From JACMRP01 sp047302465 (GTDB lineage Bacteria > Bdellovibrionota > Bdellovibrionia > Bdellovibrionales > Bdellovibrionaceae): a stretch of 64,000 nt of DNA. A model generated the notes under the pieces. It searched no databases. It was given only the letters and a program-made list of their open reading frames with translations, and had not been told where the DNA came from. Shown here one piece after another: positions 1-8,821 of this stretch. Position 1 is the first letter of the stretch; each line of letters starts with the position of its first letter. The stretch spans positions 62,001-126,000 of the forward strand of contig NZ_CP178621.1 of the NCBI RefSeq assembly GCF_047302465.1. Reading direction: 5' to 3'. Both the position numbers and the translations under genes were made by a program.

Positions 1-660
1 GGGACCAAAGAGTTCTTTGGTTATAACTTTCAAGTGAACTCCGCAGTGCTAATTCCTCGCCCCGAGACCGAACATATTATTGAGGAAGTCATGAAGTGGT
101 CCCCGAACGAAAATGGGGAATACGCGATCGTTGATTTGGGAACGGGCTCTGGTTGCATCGGCCTCACGCTTCTTAAAAAACTTCCTCAAGCAAAGCTTGT
201 GGCTGTGGATATGTCTGAAAAGGCACTTGAAGTTGCGAAAGCGAATGCAGCGGCATTAGAAGTTGCGGACCGCGTTCAATTTGTTTTAAGCGATGCTGGC
301 GACACGGACCGCGTTTTGGCGGCGGTGAAGGATTTTATGGGAACACCTAAAATCGATATTCTTGTTTCGAACCCGCCGTACATTGCAGCCGATGATAAAG
401 ATGTTGAAGAAAATGTGAAAAAATTCGAACCAGAAAGCGCTCTCTTCGCCCCAGAAAATGGGTTAAAGTTTCTGGTCGATTGGTCCAAGAAGTATGCACC
501 CTTCTTAAACCCTGAAGCTATTATGCTGATGGAAATGGGAATGAGTCAGGGACCAGCGATGAAAAAATCCTATGAGAGCTTAGGGGTTTTTCAAACAGTA
601 GATATCATCAAGGACCTTGCAGGTTTAGATAGAGTCATCAGAGGAGTTAAAAATGGATAA
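1..660 (+). CDS. prmC: Release factor glutamine methyltransferase PrmC (5' partial)
   Basis: SAM-dependent methyltransferase that methylates the glutamine of the GGQ motif in peptide-chain release factors RF1/RF2. The reading frame is open from base 1, so the N-terminal helical domain lies outside the window. Visible family hallmarks are the entry sequence LIPRPETE, the SAM-binding loop DLGTGSGCIG, and the catalytic NPPY motif (VSNPPYI), which contacts the substrate glutamine. The stop codon overlaps the start of murA by 8 bp, so the two are probably translationally coupled. A GTG at position 34 is inside the conserved domain and is not the real start. Confidence 0.93.
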   Translation, partial: GTKEFFGYNFQVNSAVLIPRPETEHIIEEVMKWSPNENGEYAIVDLGTGSGCIGLTLLKKLPQAKLVAVDMSEKALEVAKANAAALEVADRVQFVLSDAGDTDRVLAAVKDFMGTPKIDILVSNPPYIAADDKDVEENVKKFEPESALFAPENGLKFLVDWSKKYAPFLNPEAIMLMEMGMSQGPAMKKSYESLGVFQTVDIIKDLAGLDRVIRGVKNG

Positions 661-1906
661 AATGCTCGTTTCAGGCGGCGCCACACTTAATGGTACAGTG
701 GCAACAAGTGGTGCAAAGAATGCGGCTCTTCCGATTCTATTTTCTACTCTTTTAGCGGAAGGCGAACACGTTTTCAGAAACGTACCGCAGTTGAAAGATA
801 TTGAATCTACAGCAGCACTTCTTGAGAGCTTGGGTTGCGAGACTCGTCGTGATGGCGATACTTTCCGCGTGAAAGTGAACAAGCTTCAATCTATCGAAGC
901 TCACTATGATCTTGTTCGTAAAATGAGAGCCAGCATTTTGTGCTTAGGCCCAATTCTTACAAAATACGGTGAAGCAGTAGTTTCTATGCCGGGTGGTTGC
1001 GCGATTGGAACTCGTCCAATTGATTTGCACTTAGAAGGCATGAAGGCCTTGGGCGCTGAAATCACTTTGAAAGAAGGTTACGTTCACGCAGGCGCAAAAC
1101 GCTTAAAAGGCGGAACAATCCTTTTTGAAACGTGCACAGTGGGTGGAACTGAAAACGTCATGATGGCGGCCACTCTTGCTCAAGGTAAAACGATTTTGGA
1201 AAACGCCGCGAAAGAACCAGAGATCGTCGATCTTGCAGAATACCTCAACAAGATGGGTGCAAAGATCACAGGTCATGGCACAAGCATCATTACGATCGAA
1301 GGCGTCGATAAGCTGACTCCGGCAGAACACACTATCATGGCAGATCGTATCGAAGCCGGCACTTTGTTGATTGCTGGTGCGATCACAAAAGGCGAAGTCA
1401 CTGTCGAGAAGTGCGTTCCTCAACACTTGGAAGCTTTAGTTTTGAAAATGCGCGAAGCTGGATTCAAGATTGAGCAAGGTAAAAACTCACTCACCGTCTT
1501 TAAAGCGAACACTTGGGAAGCTGTTGACGTTACGACCGCTCCTCACCCGCTTTTCCCGACGGATCTACAGGCACAATTCATGGCTTTGATGACGGTGGCT
1601 CATGGCACAAGCGTTATCAGTGAAACTATCTTTGAAAATCGTTTCATGCACGTTCAAGAATTAATTCGTTTAGGCGCAGACATCACTCCGAAAACCCGCG
1701 TGGCAGTTGTTCGCGGAAGACCTGATGGATTGACAGCAGCTCCGGTGATGGCAACGGATCTTCGTGCGAGTGCTTCTTTGGTGCTTGCAGGCTTGGTTGC
1801 TAAAGGTGACACCACTGTCGGTCGTATCTATCACTTGGATCGTGGTTACGAAAACCTCGAGTCGAAACTTCAAGGCCTTGGCGCGAAAATCAAGCGCGTC
1901 GAGTAA
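653..1906 (+). CDS. murA: UDP-N-acetylglucosamine 1-carboxyvinyltransferase MurA
   Basis: Transfers enolpyruvate from PEP to UDP-GlcNAc, the first committed step of peptidoglycan synthesis in the cytoplasm. The 417-residue length is normal for the family. Visible residues are Lys22-Asn23 in SGAKNAALP, the catalytic and fosfomycin-reactive Cys116 in PGGCAIGTRP, and the PTDLQAQ segment carrying the catalytic aspartate. The start overlaps the end of prmC (ATGGATAA), and a strong intrinsic terminator follows. The family assignment is secure. Confidence 0.97.
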   Translation: MDKMLVSGGATLNGTVATSGAKNAALPILFSTLLAEGEHVFRNVPQLKDIESTAALLESLGCETRRDGDTFRVKVNKLQSIEAHYDLVRKMRASILCLGPILTKYGEAVVSMPGGCAIGTRPIDLHLEGMKALGAEITLKEGYVHAGAKRLKGGTILFETCTVGGTENVMMAATLAQGKTILENAAKEPEIVDLAEYLNKMGAKITGHGTSIITIEGVDKLTPAEHTIMADRIEAGTLLIAGAITKGEVTVEKCVPQHLEALVLKMREAGFKIEQGKNSLTVFKANTWEAVDVTTAPHPLFPTDLQAQFMALMTVAHGTSVISETIFENRFMHVQELIRLGADITPKTRVAVVRGRPDGLTAAPVMATDLRASASLVLAGLVAKGDTTVGRIYHLDRGYENLESKLQGLGAKIKRVE

Positions 1907-1937
1907 GAGCGTCTTTTTTTAAATCAGATTTCAATCG

Positions 1938-1970
1938 GCACTGTACTGAAAAGTATGGTGCTTTTTTTTT
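1938..1970 (+). terminator. Intrinsic terminator of prmC-murA
   Basis: A 10 bp stem (1938-1947 with 1952-1961, two G-T wobbles) closed by a GAAA tetraloop is followed directly by nine T. It lies 32 bp after the murA stop. Confidence 0.9.
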
Positions 1971-1992
1971 GGGTTTCATTCAGAAATTTTGG

Positions 1993-2033
1993 GCAAAAAA
2001 AAGCCCCGTCGGGAGGGGTCCGTTCGAGGCTTT
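1993..2033 (-). terminator. Intrinsic terminator for the minus-strand small secreted gene (distal)
   Basis: Read on the minus strand, AAAGCCTCG pairs with CGGGGCTTT and is followed by a run of T. It is the second of two tandem terminators downstream of the small gene starting at 2317. Confidence 0.7.
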
Positions 2034-2041
2034 GAAGGGAT

Positions 2042-2079
2042 AAAAAAAATGTCCCAGTCCGGAGGGGGTGGACTGAGAC
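2042..2079 (-). terminator. Intrinsic terminator for the minus-strand small secreted gene (proximal)
   Basis: Arms at 2051-2060 and 2070-2079 form a 10 bp stem with one wobble. On the minus strand it is followed by eight T (2042-2049). It lies 16 bp beyond the stop of the small gene at 2096-2317. Confidence 0.8.
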
Positions 2080-2095
2080 ACTCATGGTATTGGAG

Positions 2096-2317
2096 CTATT
2101 TATTCACTCCACGATTACCGATACTTAGCATTTTCAACGCTCTGTCCTTGCCACCAGCACCAGGGAGGGGGTCCACGGAACGTGGTGGTCTAATAATAGG
2201 GCCATTGCGTTGTTTAGGCTCAACAATAAAACCAGGAATTCTAGATTCGGCACGAGACACAGCAGAGATTGCAAGAACTGCCAAGATGTAGATTGCTATG
2301 AGTGTGTTTCGAATCAT
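2096..2317 (-). CDS. Small secreted protein of unknown function
   Basis: A 73-residue protein with a classical Sec signal peptide: a hydrophobic core (LIAIYILAVLAISAV) ending near SRAES, then a short basic, proline-rich mature part of about 50 residues. The ATG is preceded by GGGAG at suitable distance and the gene is followed by two tandem terminators, so I regard it as real. The + strand ORF across the same bases is its shadow. I recognise no family. It stands alone between murA and the GYF/TPR gene. Confidence 0.65.
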   Translation of the reverse strand: MIRNTLIAIYILAVLAISAVSRAESRIPGFIVEPKQRNGPIIRPPRSVDPLPGAGGKDRALKMLSIGNRGVNK

Positions 2318-2541
2318 TGATTAACTCCCAGTGATATTTCTCTTAAGCAACGGCCGTGCCAACGTTTTAGACAGTTCAGAACGAATTTATTTTGATTTAG
2401 GACGAAAAAGCTCTCGATAAATACTCAGAAGGTAATTCCATAATGGGTTTGGTGATTCCAATTTGGGACTAAAGTCGAAGGACTTTTGTAGAGACCTGAA
2501 CCTGACATCGAACAATGATAGGCCCCGTGTAAAAACCGAAA

Positions 2542-2556
2542 TATAATCAACTATCT
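2542..2556 (+). promoter_or_regulatory. Putative -10 box of a near-leaderless transcript
   Basis: A perfect TATAAT (2542-2547) ends 9 nt before the ATG at 2557, so transcription would start 0-3 nt upstream of the start codon. No Shine-Dalgarno sequence is present. The -35 match is poor. Confidence 0.4.
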
Positions 2557-5412
2557 ATGTCACGTATTCAGATCCATTGGATTGTCAGAACCACTGGTGG
2601 CCAAACCAAAGGCCCCTATACCACCGAAGCATTGTTGAAGCTTATTGGGGAAGGTGTGTTTTCTGGATCCGAAATGGTTTCTCGTTATCCGGGTGGTCAG
2701 TGGAGCCAGCTTTCTCAGGAACCACAATTCTATGACAAGTTGTTAGAAGCTTTGGAAGGATCTGTTGAACCGGTTCCTAAAAGCAACGCCCATGAAGAAA
2801 CTATAGTGGGCCCGGTACCCGAACATTTGAAAAACCCGCAAGCTCAGCGAAGCATTCTTGAAAAGACAGAAGTTCGCAACTCTACAAGAACGCCGACACC
2901 GCAAAGTCCTCTGCCGAAGCCACACCAAGCTTCTCATACGTCCTCGATGCCAGGACCGATTATCGAGTTGAAGAACATTGCCCAAGCACAGAAGCAAGAG
3001 TTTATGAAAAGCTCGAAGCTGCCTTTGATCTTGGTGGCGGTGGCTTTGTTGTTAGTGGTCTATGTGCTTTTGCCAGATGGACCCGACGCCGGGGAAAAAA
3101 TCAGCTTACTAGCGCCGAGCAAGGGTTCTGCGGCTATGAGTGATAGCCAAATTAAAGACAAATTGAGTGTCGCATTGAAAGCGATCGAGGCCGACACCAT
3201 CGAGTCTTATCTGGATGCTCAAAACAATCTTGTCGCTATCGTTGAAGGCTCTCCAAGCAATCTCGAAGTGCGTGGACTTTTGTGTTTGGTTTATAAAGAG
3301 CTTTGGCCTTTTGCCAAACAAGATGCGGCCGATGTTCGTGCGGTTTCAAGTGTTACGCAATCAACGCGTGCTTTGAATGCCGTTGGGCTTTACGGAAGTA
3401 TTTGTGAAATCGTGAACCTTCAAACTTCTGGGCACTACAAAGAAGCTCGTGGTGTTGCAGAGTCCGCACTAGAATCCGCAGAAAGATTCTCTTTGCTCGC
3501 GGTTCTTTATCAATTCAAAGCAGAGCTCTTGGAAGCTGATAAAGACTATATGAATGCTACGCCCTACTACGACAAGGCGGCTCAGCTTTGGGATACGTGG
3601 CTTCGCCCGCAGGTGAAATTAGGCGCGATGGCGGCTCAGCAGTCACAGGGCCCGAAGGCTTCTCAGTACCTGCGTGCAGTGCTTGCGAAAAATCCGGGAC
3701 ATCGCGAAGCAAAAATTCGTCTAGGAATTCTGGAATACAAAGCCTTTAAGCAAGACGAAAACGCCTTTAAGTTTTTGAAATCTGCAATGAGTTCCGATGC
3801 TCGTGTTGAGCGGGATCTGGAAGCTCTTGGTTATTACACGCTCGCGGAATTGCATCTTGCGAAAAGCGAAAAGAGTGCGGCATTAACAGCAGCGCAAAAT
3901 GCGTATCGCCTAAGTCCCAATAATGGCCAATTCAAGCAGATGGTCGTTCGCTTGGGCGGCTCTGATAAGCTTAAAGAAAAATCCACCAATAGCGAGATGA
4001 TGTTTATCGGTGATCAGTATGCCCGCTCTGGAGATTGTCTAGCGGCGCAAGCTGAATACAAAGCGGCTTTTGAGTTGGAACCCAAAAATGGCATGGCCGC
4101 AGTGAAAGCGGCAAAATGTTTGTGGCAGCTCAATCAAAGTTTTGAAGCGATCGAGTGGCTAACAAAAGCGATTAAGGCTGACCCAAGTTTGATTACTGCG
4201 TACGTCTTGCAAGCGGACTATATGTCTCAGCGCTATAATTTCTTGGGCGCAACGAATGCTCTGACAAACGCCGCGCGCGTTTCACCAAATAACTATGAAG
4301 TTTTGCGGGGAATGGCTTTGATCGAGTTCCGTCGTAATAACTTTCAAGGCGCTGTGAACTTTGCACAAAGAGCGCTGAGAGCTTACGACGCGGATATCGA
4401 TACTTATACGATTTTGGCAAAATCCAGTGCATCCCTTTATGCAAGCACCATTGCTGCCACTAAGAAAGATGCGGAAGCTCGCGAGACTTATCAGCGGGAT
4501 GCTCTTCGCTTTGCAACAAAGGCTGTCGAGATTGATGCTACCAATACCGAAGGTCAAATCACGTACGCTAAAGTGATGGCACAAATTAACGGGATTGATT
4601 CTGGTGTTAATTATCTGCAAGAGCTTATTAAGAAATACTCTTACTCTGTGGAGTATCGCGTGGCTTTGGCAGAAATTTATCGGGCCGAAGAACGTTATGC
4701 TCAAGCCAAAGAATATTATGAGCAAGTCACCGAGGCCGATCCGAAAAACAAAAAAGCCTTTATCGGTTTGGGTGAAAGTTATAAAGCCTTGGGGCTGATT
4801 GAACCTTCTCTGCGTGCGTTCTTATCGGCGGCAGTGTTAGACCCTTCGGATGCGGAAGCCCTTTTCCAAGTCGGCAAACTGCGCTTGGAAAGCAATCAGT
4901 TTGATAAGGCCATTGAGCAGTTTAAACGGGTCCAAACGATTAACCCTCAATTCCCGCGCGCGGCCTACTTTATCGGGAAAGCGGCCATGATGGCGGGAAA
5001 TTACAACTTGGCCCTGGAAGCTGTTAAAAAAGAGAAACAGGCCAACCCAAATCTGGCCGATAGCTATTTGCTGGCAGGCGAAATCTTTAACGCCAAAAAG
5101 CAGTTTGCCGAGTGTGCCGCGGAATATTCCCAGGCTATGAAACTCCACTCTCAGGGAGCGGACATTTACGTCAAAGCCGCTCAGTGTTATCGTCAATCTG
5201 GATCTGTCGATATTGCTCAAGATTTGTTATCTATGGCCTCAGCCCGGGAATCTGGCTACGCGGATATTTACAAAGAGCAGGGCGCGATTTATGAGATCCG
5301 TGGGGATATTCGCGCAGCGGTACAGTCCTACAATAAATACTTAGGACTCTCGCCAAATGCTCCGGATCGTGGTGAAATTGAAGCTCGCATCAACCGTATA
5401 GGTGGCGGGTAA
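2557..5412 (+). CDS. GYF-like/TPR single-pass membrane protein
   Basis: A 951-residue protein with three parts. Residues 1-70 form a GYF_2-like domain (IHWIVRTTGGQTKGPYTTEALL pattern with a conserved W/GP core). Residues 70-150 are a polar, Pro/Thr-rich linker and about 154-172 a single transmembrane helix. From about 200 to the end there are many TPR units (for example YYEQVTEADPKNKKAFIGLG and FKRVQTINPQFPRAAYFIGK). The cytoplasmic GYF-like part probably binds a partner, while the TPR part would lie in the periplasm; this topology is inferred. The start is fixed by the domain beginning at residue 3, although no ribosome-binding site is visible. Similar GYF-TPR proteins are common in Bdellovibrio and myxobacteria, but I cannot name a function. 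Confidence 0.85.
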   Translation: MSRIQIHWIVRTTGGQTKGPYTTEALLKLIGEGVFSGSEMVSRYPGGQWSQLSQEPQFYDKLLEALEGSVEPVPKSNAHEETIVGPVPEHLKNPQAQRSILEKTEVRNSTRTPTPQSPLPKPHQASHTSSMPGPIIELKNIAQAQKQEFMKSSKLPLILVAVALLLVVYVLLPDGPDAGEKISLLAPSKGSAAMSDSQIKDKLSVALKAIEADTIESYLDAQNNLVAIVEGSPSNLEVRGLLCLVYKELWPFAKQDAADVRAVSSVTQSTRALNAVGLYGSICEIVNLQTSGHYKEARGVAESALESAERFSLLAVLYQFKAELLEADKDYMNATPYYDKAAQLWDTWLRPQVKLGAMAAQQSQGPKASQYLRAVLAKNPGHREAKIRLGILEYKAFKQDENAFKFLKSAMSSDARVERDLEALGYYTLAELHLAKSEKSAALTAAQNAYRLSPNNGQFKQMVVRLGGSDKLKEKSTNSEMMFIGDQYARSGDCLAAQAEYKAAFELEPKNGMAAVKAAKCLWQLNQSFEAIEWLTKAIKADPSLITAYVLQADYMSQRYNFLGATNALTNAARVSPNNYEVLRGMALIEFRRNNFQGAVNFAQRALRAYDADIDTYTILAKSSASLYASTIAATKKDAEARETYQRDALRFATKAVEIDATNTEGQITYAKVMAQINGIDSGVNYLQELIKKYSYSVEYRVALAEIYRAEERYAQAKEYYEQVTEADPKNKKAFIGLGESYKALGLIEPSLRAFLSAAVLDPSDAEALFQVGKLRLESNQFDKAIEQFKRVQTINPQFPRAAYFIGKAAMMAGNYNLALEAVKKEKQANPNLADSYLLAGEIFNAKKQFAECAAEYSQAMKLHSQGADIYVKAAQCYRQSGSVDIAQDLLSMASARESGYADIYKEQGAIYEIRGDIRAAVQSYNKYLGLSPNAPDRGEIEARINRIGGG

Positions 5413-5437
5413 GAAGGAAAAAGTTAAAGGGGACCAT

Positions 5438-5746
5438 ATGGGAATGGCTGACAAAATGAAGGGATTTTCAACCAACGTGCAAGACGGAGTAAAAAACTCG
5501 TCGGTGTCCTTGGTTTGTCTGACTCTTCGAGTTTTGACCGGCTTCATGTTGGGTCTCACCTTAGGCTTGATTGGTCAGGAGCTTGTTGGCTATGGCTCGC
5601 TTGCTTTGACTTTCATGCTGGTGGTTGTGATGGGTCTTGTGATCAAGACGACCTCGGGATGGAACCTCGGCAAAATTCTTATTTTTGATTTATTCCTCGT
5701 TCTTTTGGCGATGCTACTCAGAATGTATATTCTCGTCGCTCCGTAA
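5438..5746 (+). CDS. Small integral membrane protein
   Basis: About 102 residues with three predicted membrane helices (LRVLTGFMLGLTLGLIG, LALTFMLVVVMGLVI, ILIFDLFLVLLAMLL). I chose ATG 5438 because AAAGGGG lies 5 nt upstream; an upstream in-frame GTG at 5402 would overlap the TPR gene and lacks a ribosome-binding site. It sits between the TPR gene and serS with short gaps, suggesting one transcript. The family is unknown. Confidence 0.7.
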   Translation: MGMADKMKGFSTNVQDGVKNSSVSLVCLTLRVLTGFMLGLTLGLIGQELVGYGSLALTFMLVVVMGLVIKTTSGWNLGKILIFDLFLVLLAMLLRMYILVAP

Positions 5747-5763
5747 GTAGAAAGGCTACAACT

Positions 5764-7059
5764 ATGATCGACATTAAACTTCTCGAAAAAAAAGCCGAGA
5801 ACGGCACTTCTTATTATGATGAATACAAACAAGCTCTTCTAAATCGCGGAGCTACCACTGAAGTTCTTGAACAAGTCATGGAGCTTAATAAAAAGCGCCG
5901 TGAAATGATCACTGTCGCTGAAGGCGAAAAAGCAAAGCAGAACAAGCTGAGCGGTGAGATCGGAAAACTCAAACGCGAAGGTGGCGATGTTTCTACGGTC
6001 ATGGCCGAGGTTGAAAAACTTAAAGGCACTGTAAAAGACCTTGAAGCCAAAGCGACCGAGATCGATGCGCAAGTAACGAATATCGCACTGACGATGCCGA
6101 ATAAACCACACAGCTCTGTGCCCGTGGGTTCTTCTGAAAAAGAAAACAAAGTTTTGAAAACTTGGGGAACTCCTGCGACTTTCGGTTTCAAAGTGAAAGA
6201 ACACTGGGAGTTGGGTGAGAGCCTCGACATTATTGATTTTGAACGTGCTGGTAAAACCACGGGAACACGCTTTGCCTTTTTAAAGGGTGCGGCGGCTCAG
6301 ATGGAGCGCGGGTTGATTCAATTCATGATGGACATGCATTCTCAGAAGCATGGCTACACTGAAATGATTCCGCCATTCATGGTGAACAGTAATAGCTTGT
6401 TGGGGACCGGTCAGTTTCCAAAGTTTAAAGAAGATGTGTTCAACTTAACGGGCACGGATTTGTATTTAATTCCAACGGCTGAAGTGCCAGTGACGAACTA
6501 CTATAACAACGAGATCTTGAGCGAGACTGACTTGCCGAAGAATTTCTGTGCATACTCTCCGTGTTTCCGCTCTGAGGCAGGTAGTGCCGGTCGCGATACC
6601 AAGGGTTTGATTCGTCAGCATCAATTCGACAAGGTTGAGTTGATGACCTTTGCTCATCCGGATAAGTCTTATGAAGCTCATGAGGCTTTGACGTCTCATG
6701 CAGAGCAAGTTTTGATCGACTTAGAACTTCCTTTCCGCCGTATGCTTCTATGCACGGGGGATATGGGTTTTGGATCTGCGAAGACTCATGACTTGGAAGT
6801 TTGGCTTCCAGGGCAAAATACTTATCGCGAGATCAGCTCTTGCTCTAACTTTGAGGACTTCCAAGCTCGTCGCGCGAATATTCGCTTCCGTTCAGCTGGC
6901 GGCAAACCGCAGTTCGTTCATACTTTGAACGGTTCAGGTTTGGCTGTCGGGCGTACATTGGTTGCGATCTTAGAAAACTATCAGCGCGAAGATGGAAGCG
7001 TTGCTATTCCGAAAGCTCTTCAGAACTACATGGGTGGACGTAAAGAGATTCGAAAATAA
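5764..7059 (+). CDS. serS: Seryl-tRNA synthetase
   Basis: Charges tRNA-Ser and tRNA-Sec with serine in the cytoplasm. The 431-residue length is typical. The N-terminal half (about residues 25-105) is the charged coiled-coil arm that clasps the tRNA long variable arm. The class II catalytic core follows, with TAEVPVTN, motif 2 (CFRSEAGSAGRDTKG) and motif 3 (NGSGLAVGRTLVAILE). Its own substrate, a tRNA-Ser(UGA) gene, begins 60 bp after the stop with no terminator between, so co-transcription is plausible. Confidence 0.97.
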   Translation: MIDIKLLEKKAENGTSYYDEYKQALLNRGATTEVLEQVMELNKKRREMITVAEGEKAKQNKLSGEIGKLKREGGDVSTVMAEVEKLKGTVKDLEAKATEIDAQVTNIALTMPNKPHSSVPVGSSEKENKVLKTWGTPATFGFKVKEHWELGESLDIIDFERAGKTTGTRFAFLKGAAAQMERGLIQFMMDMHSQKHGYTEMIPPFMVNSNSLLGTGQFPKFKEDVFNLTGTDLYLIPTAEVPVTNYYNNEILSETDLPKNFCAYSPCFRSEAGSAGRDTKGLIRQHQFDKVELMTFAHPDKSYEAHEALTSHAEQVLIDLELPFRRMLLCTGDMGFGSAKTHDLEVWLPGQNTYREISSCSNFEDFQARRANIRFRSAGGKPQFVHTLNGSGLAVGRTLVAILENYQREDGSVAIPKALQNYMGGRKEIRK

Positions 7060-7119
7060 ACGGCGCGTCAGAATAACAACTACTTGAATACGCTCTCCAA
7101 AACCCATAAAACGGTCGAC

Positions 7120-7209
7120 GGAGAGTTGGTAGAGCGGTTGAATACACCAGTCTTGAAAACTGGCAGCCCTTCGCGGGGCTCGAGGGTTCGAATCCCTCAC
7201 TCTCCGCCA
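7120..7209 (+). tRNA. tRNA-Ser (anticodon UGA)
   Basis: The 7 bp acceptor stem GGAGAGT/ACTCTCC, anticodon stem CCAGT/ACTGG with loop CTTGAAA (anticodon TGA), the long class II variable arm, the T-arm GGTTCGAATCC and an encoded CCA are all visible. It is 90 nt long. Confidence 0.96.
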
Positions 7210-7216
7210 TTAAATC

Positions 7217-7247
7217 GGGGGAATCACTAGGGTGGTTTCCCCTTTTT
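7217..7247 (+). terminator. Intrinsic terminator after tRNA-Ser
   Basis: An 11 bp stem (7217-7227 with 7232-7242, one wobble and one mismatch allowed) is followed by five T. It would end the serS-tRNA transcript. Confidence 0.8.
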
Positions 7248-7350
7248 AGTTTTTAGGGCTTGAGAAATAGAACTCGGTAACGGTTCGACTCTCGGGCTTG
7301 CCTAAGAGAGTGTAGCGAAGTGAAACCATCTCTCGCGCCTCTTCTATAGA

Positions 7351-7902
7351 CTACTTGTTTCTGTAGTAAAGTTCTATCAGACCAGACCTTCTTACTTTTG
7401 TTTTCATCAGTATAAACCGATGAGTTTCATGTGTTCCGTGGAAGAGCTTAGTTCCAGCGCCAATCGAGATTGGGCAAAGAAAAATCTGATACTCATCAAT
7501 GATGTTGGTATTCAGCAAACTTGTAGCAAGCTGATTGCTGCCAAGAATAACAATGTTTTTTCCTGGCGTTTGTTTCAGCTTTGCGAGCTCAGCGGCCGCG
7601 TCGCCTTTAATGAGTTTTGTATTGTTCCAGCCAACATTTGATAGCGTATTTGAAAACACTATTTTTGGAAGCTCATTCATTTTGCGCGCAATACTGAATT
7701 CATCGGCATTTGCTGTTGGCCAAAAGGCAGCCATTATATCGTAAGTTTTTCGTCCGAAGACTAAAAGGTCCGCAGAGTTGAGCAGTTCGTTTGCATAATC
7801 TTCGTGTTCTTCATCATTGGCATAGTGCCAATCTAAATTATGACTAAGCCCTTCGAAGTAGCCATCAAGAGATGTAAGCATACAAAATTGCACTTTGCGC
7901 AC
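7351..7902 (-). CDS. Dihydrofolate reductase-like (RibD C-terminal type) oxidoreductase
   Basis: A 183-residue protein of the YyaP/YwjB-like family, which shares the dihydrofolate reductase/RibD C-terminal fold and is expected to bind NADPH; physiological substrates are unknown. Supporting segments are the N-terminal strand and SLDGYFEG, LLVFGRKTYDIMAAFW, KIVFSNTL and VILGSNQLATSLLN. It is the last gene of the minus-strand run and follows the hotdog thioesterase by 19 bp. It may be co-transcribed with the pilin-like operon, but no functional link is evident. Confidence 0.85.
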   Translation of the reverse strand: MRKVQFCMLTSLDGYFEGLSHNLDWHYANDEEHEDYANELLNSADLLVFGRKTYDIMAAFWPTANADEFSIARKMNELPKIVFSNTLSNVGWNNTKLIKGDAAAELAKLKQTPGKNIVILGSNQLATSLLNTNIIDEYQIFLCPISIGAGTKLFHGTHETHRFILMKTKVRRSGLIELYYRNK

Positions 7903-7921
7903 CGAATCCTCCTCGTGGACG

Positions 7922-8377
7922 CTAGGCTTTGTCGAGATTCTTCATAAAGTCTTCGCGCTTATCCATCGGATACAAGTTGAACGTGCCAAGGCCTTTTGCA
8001 ATGAGTTCTTTGTCGGAGTCGCGGTGGATATCGCCGCTTGCGATGACTAGGGATTTCCCTTTGTACTCTAGATGACCATTACCGATAAGCTTGTCACCTA
8101 AGCGTGCCGGCTTAATGAAGTTCAATTTAAATTCTACTGTCGAAGTCAGATTTCCTTCGGTGACAGCATAACTAAGTGCCGCTAATCCCAAAACACAATC
8201 CATGAAACCGGCAATCACAGCTCCATGACAAGCATCTGGAGAACTTAAGTGCTTTTCGAGGACCTCGAATTTATAAGTGATCTTTCCCGGAGATAGAACC
8301 GAGAAAGTCAGACCGTTATCTTTGTCAAAGTTGTTAAATTTTTTAAAGAGCTCGAAAAAACGATCTGACTCAATCAT
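7922..8377 (-). CDS. PaaI-like hotdog-fold thioesterase
   Basis: A 151-residue hotdog protein, probably hydrolysing acyl-CoA or acyl-ACP thioesters in the cytoplasm. The conserved segment CHGAVIAGFMDCVLGLAA matches the HGG-type loop and central helix of PaaI-type thioesterases, followed by STVEFKLNFIKPARLGD, the characteristic second strand. It lies 6 bp downstream of a small secreted-protein gene in the same operon as an acyltransferase-like membrane protein; a link through acyl groups is possible but only inferred. Confidence 0.85.
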   Translation of the reverse strand: MIESDRFFELFKKFNNFDKDNGLTFSVLSPGKITYKFEVLEKHLSSPDACHGAVIAGFMDCVLGLAALSYAVTEGNLTSTVEFKLNFIKPARLGDKLIGNGHLEYKGKSLVIASGDIHRDSDKELIAKGLGTFNLYPMDKREDFMKNLDKA

Positions 8378-8383
8378 ATCAGC

Positions 8384-8821
8384 CTATTGTTTCACAAGAT
8401 CTGCTTCTACAGATAAGATGATATTTCCTTCAGCATCCATAAGAGTTTCTTTGAAGTTGAGTCCTACTTCAGAAATCTCGGCCTGATATACTGCGATCGA
8501 GCCGTTTTCAGAATTTTGTTGGCGAGCGTACAAGAAATCCTCAGAAATATTTCCGAGGCTGACTCCGTTACTCAGAAGCTCTCCGTCTTTGATTTCTAAA
8601 GATAGAGGTGACCATGTCATTTTGAGGTATTCGCATTCAAATACACCAATCGTGAGATTGAAATTGGTGTCTGTATGAGACAGCTCGAGGCTCGCATTTT
8701 TGCACTGTTGTATGGCGCCGTTGCCATCTACCATGTGTCCCTTGCCCGCCCACAAACCGGTAAAGTTCGCAAAAGCTGAGAATGAAAACAGTGTCGATAA
8801 AACAAAGATAGCAAATCTCAT
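8384..8821 (-). CDS. Secreted protein of unknown function
   Basis: A 145-residue protein with an N-terminal Sec signal (FAIFVLSTLFSFSAFA, cleavage near residue 18) and a mature part rich in short beta-strand-like stretches. Its ATG overlaps the stop of the acyltransferase-like gene (ATGA), so it is translationally coupled to it. The mature part (GLWAGKGHMVDG start, two spaced Cys) resembles small periplasmic lipocalin/DUF-type domains, but I cannot assign a family. Confidence 0.75.
   Translation of the reverse strand: MRFAIFVLSTLFSFSAFANFTGLWAGKGHMVDGNGAIQQCKNASLELSHTDTNFNLTIGVFECEYLKMTWSPLSLEIKDGELLSNGVSLGNISEDFLYARQQNSENGSIAVYQAEISEVGLNFKETLMDAEGNIILSVEADLVKQ

Noticed and set aside
1989..2291. 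100-residue plus-strand ORF
   Set aside because: It lies antisense to the small secreted gene and its two terminators, and has a low-complexity start.
6970..7210. Minus-strand ORFs with 'AESEGFEPSSPAKG' and similar text across tRNA-Ser
   Set aside because: This is the well-known spurious translation antisense to a tRNA-Ser gene; the tRNA explains the conservation.
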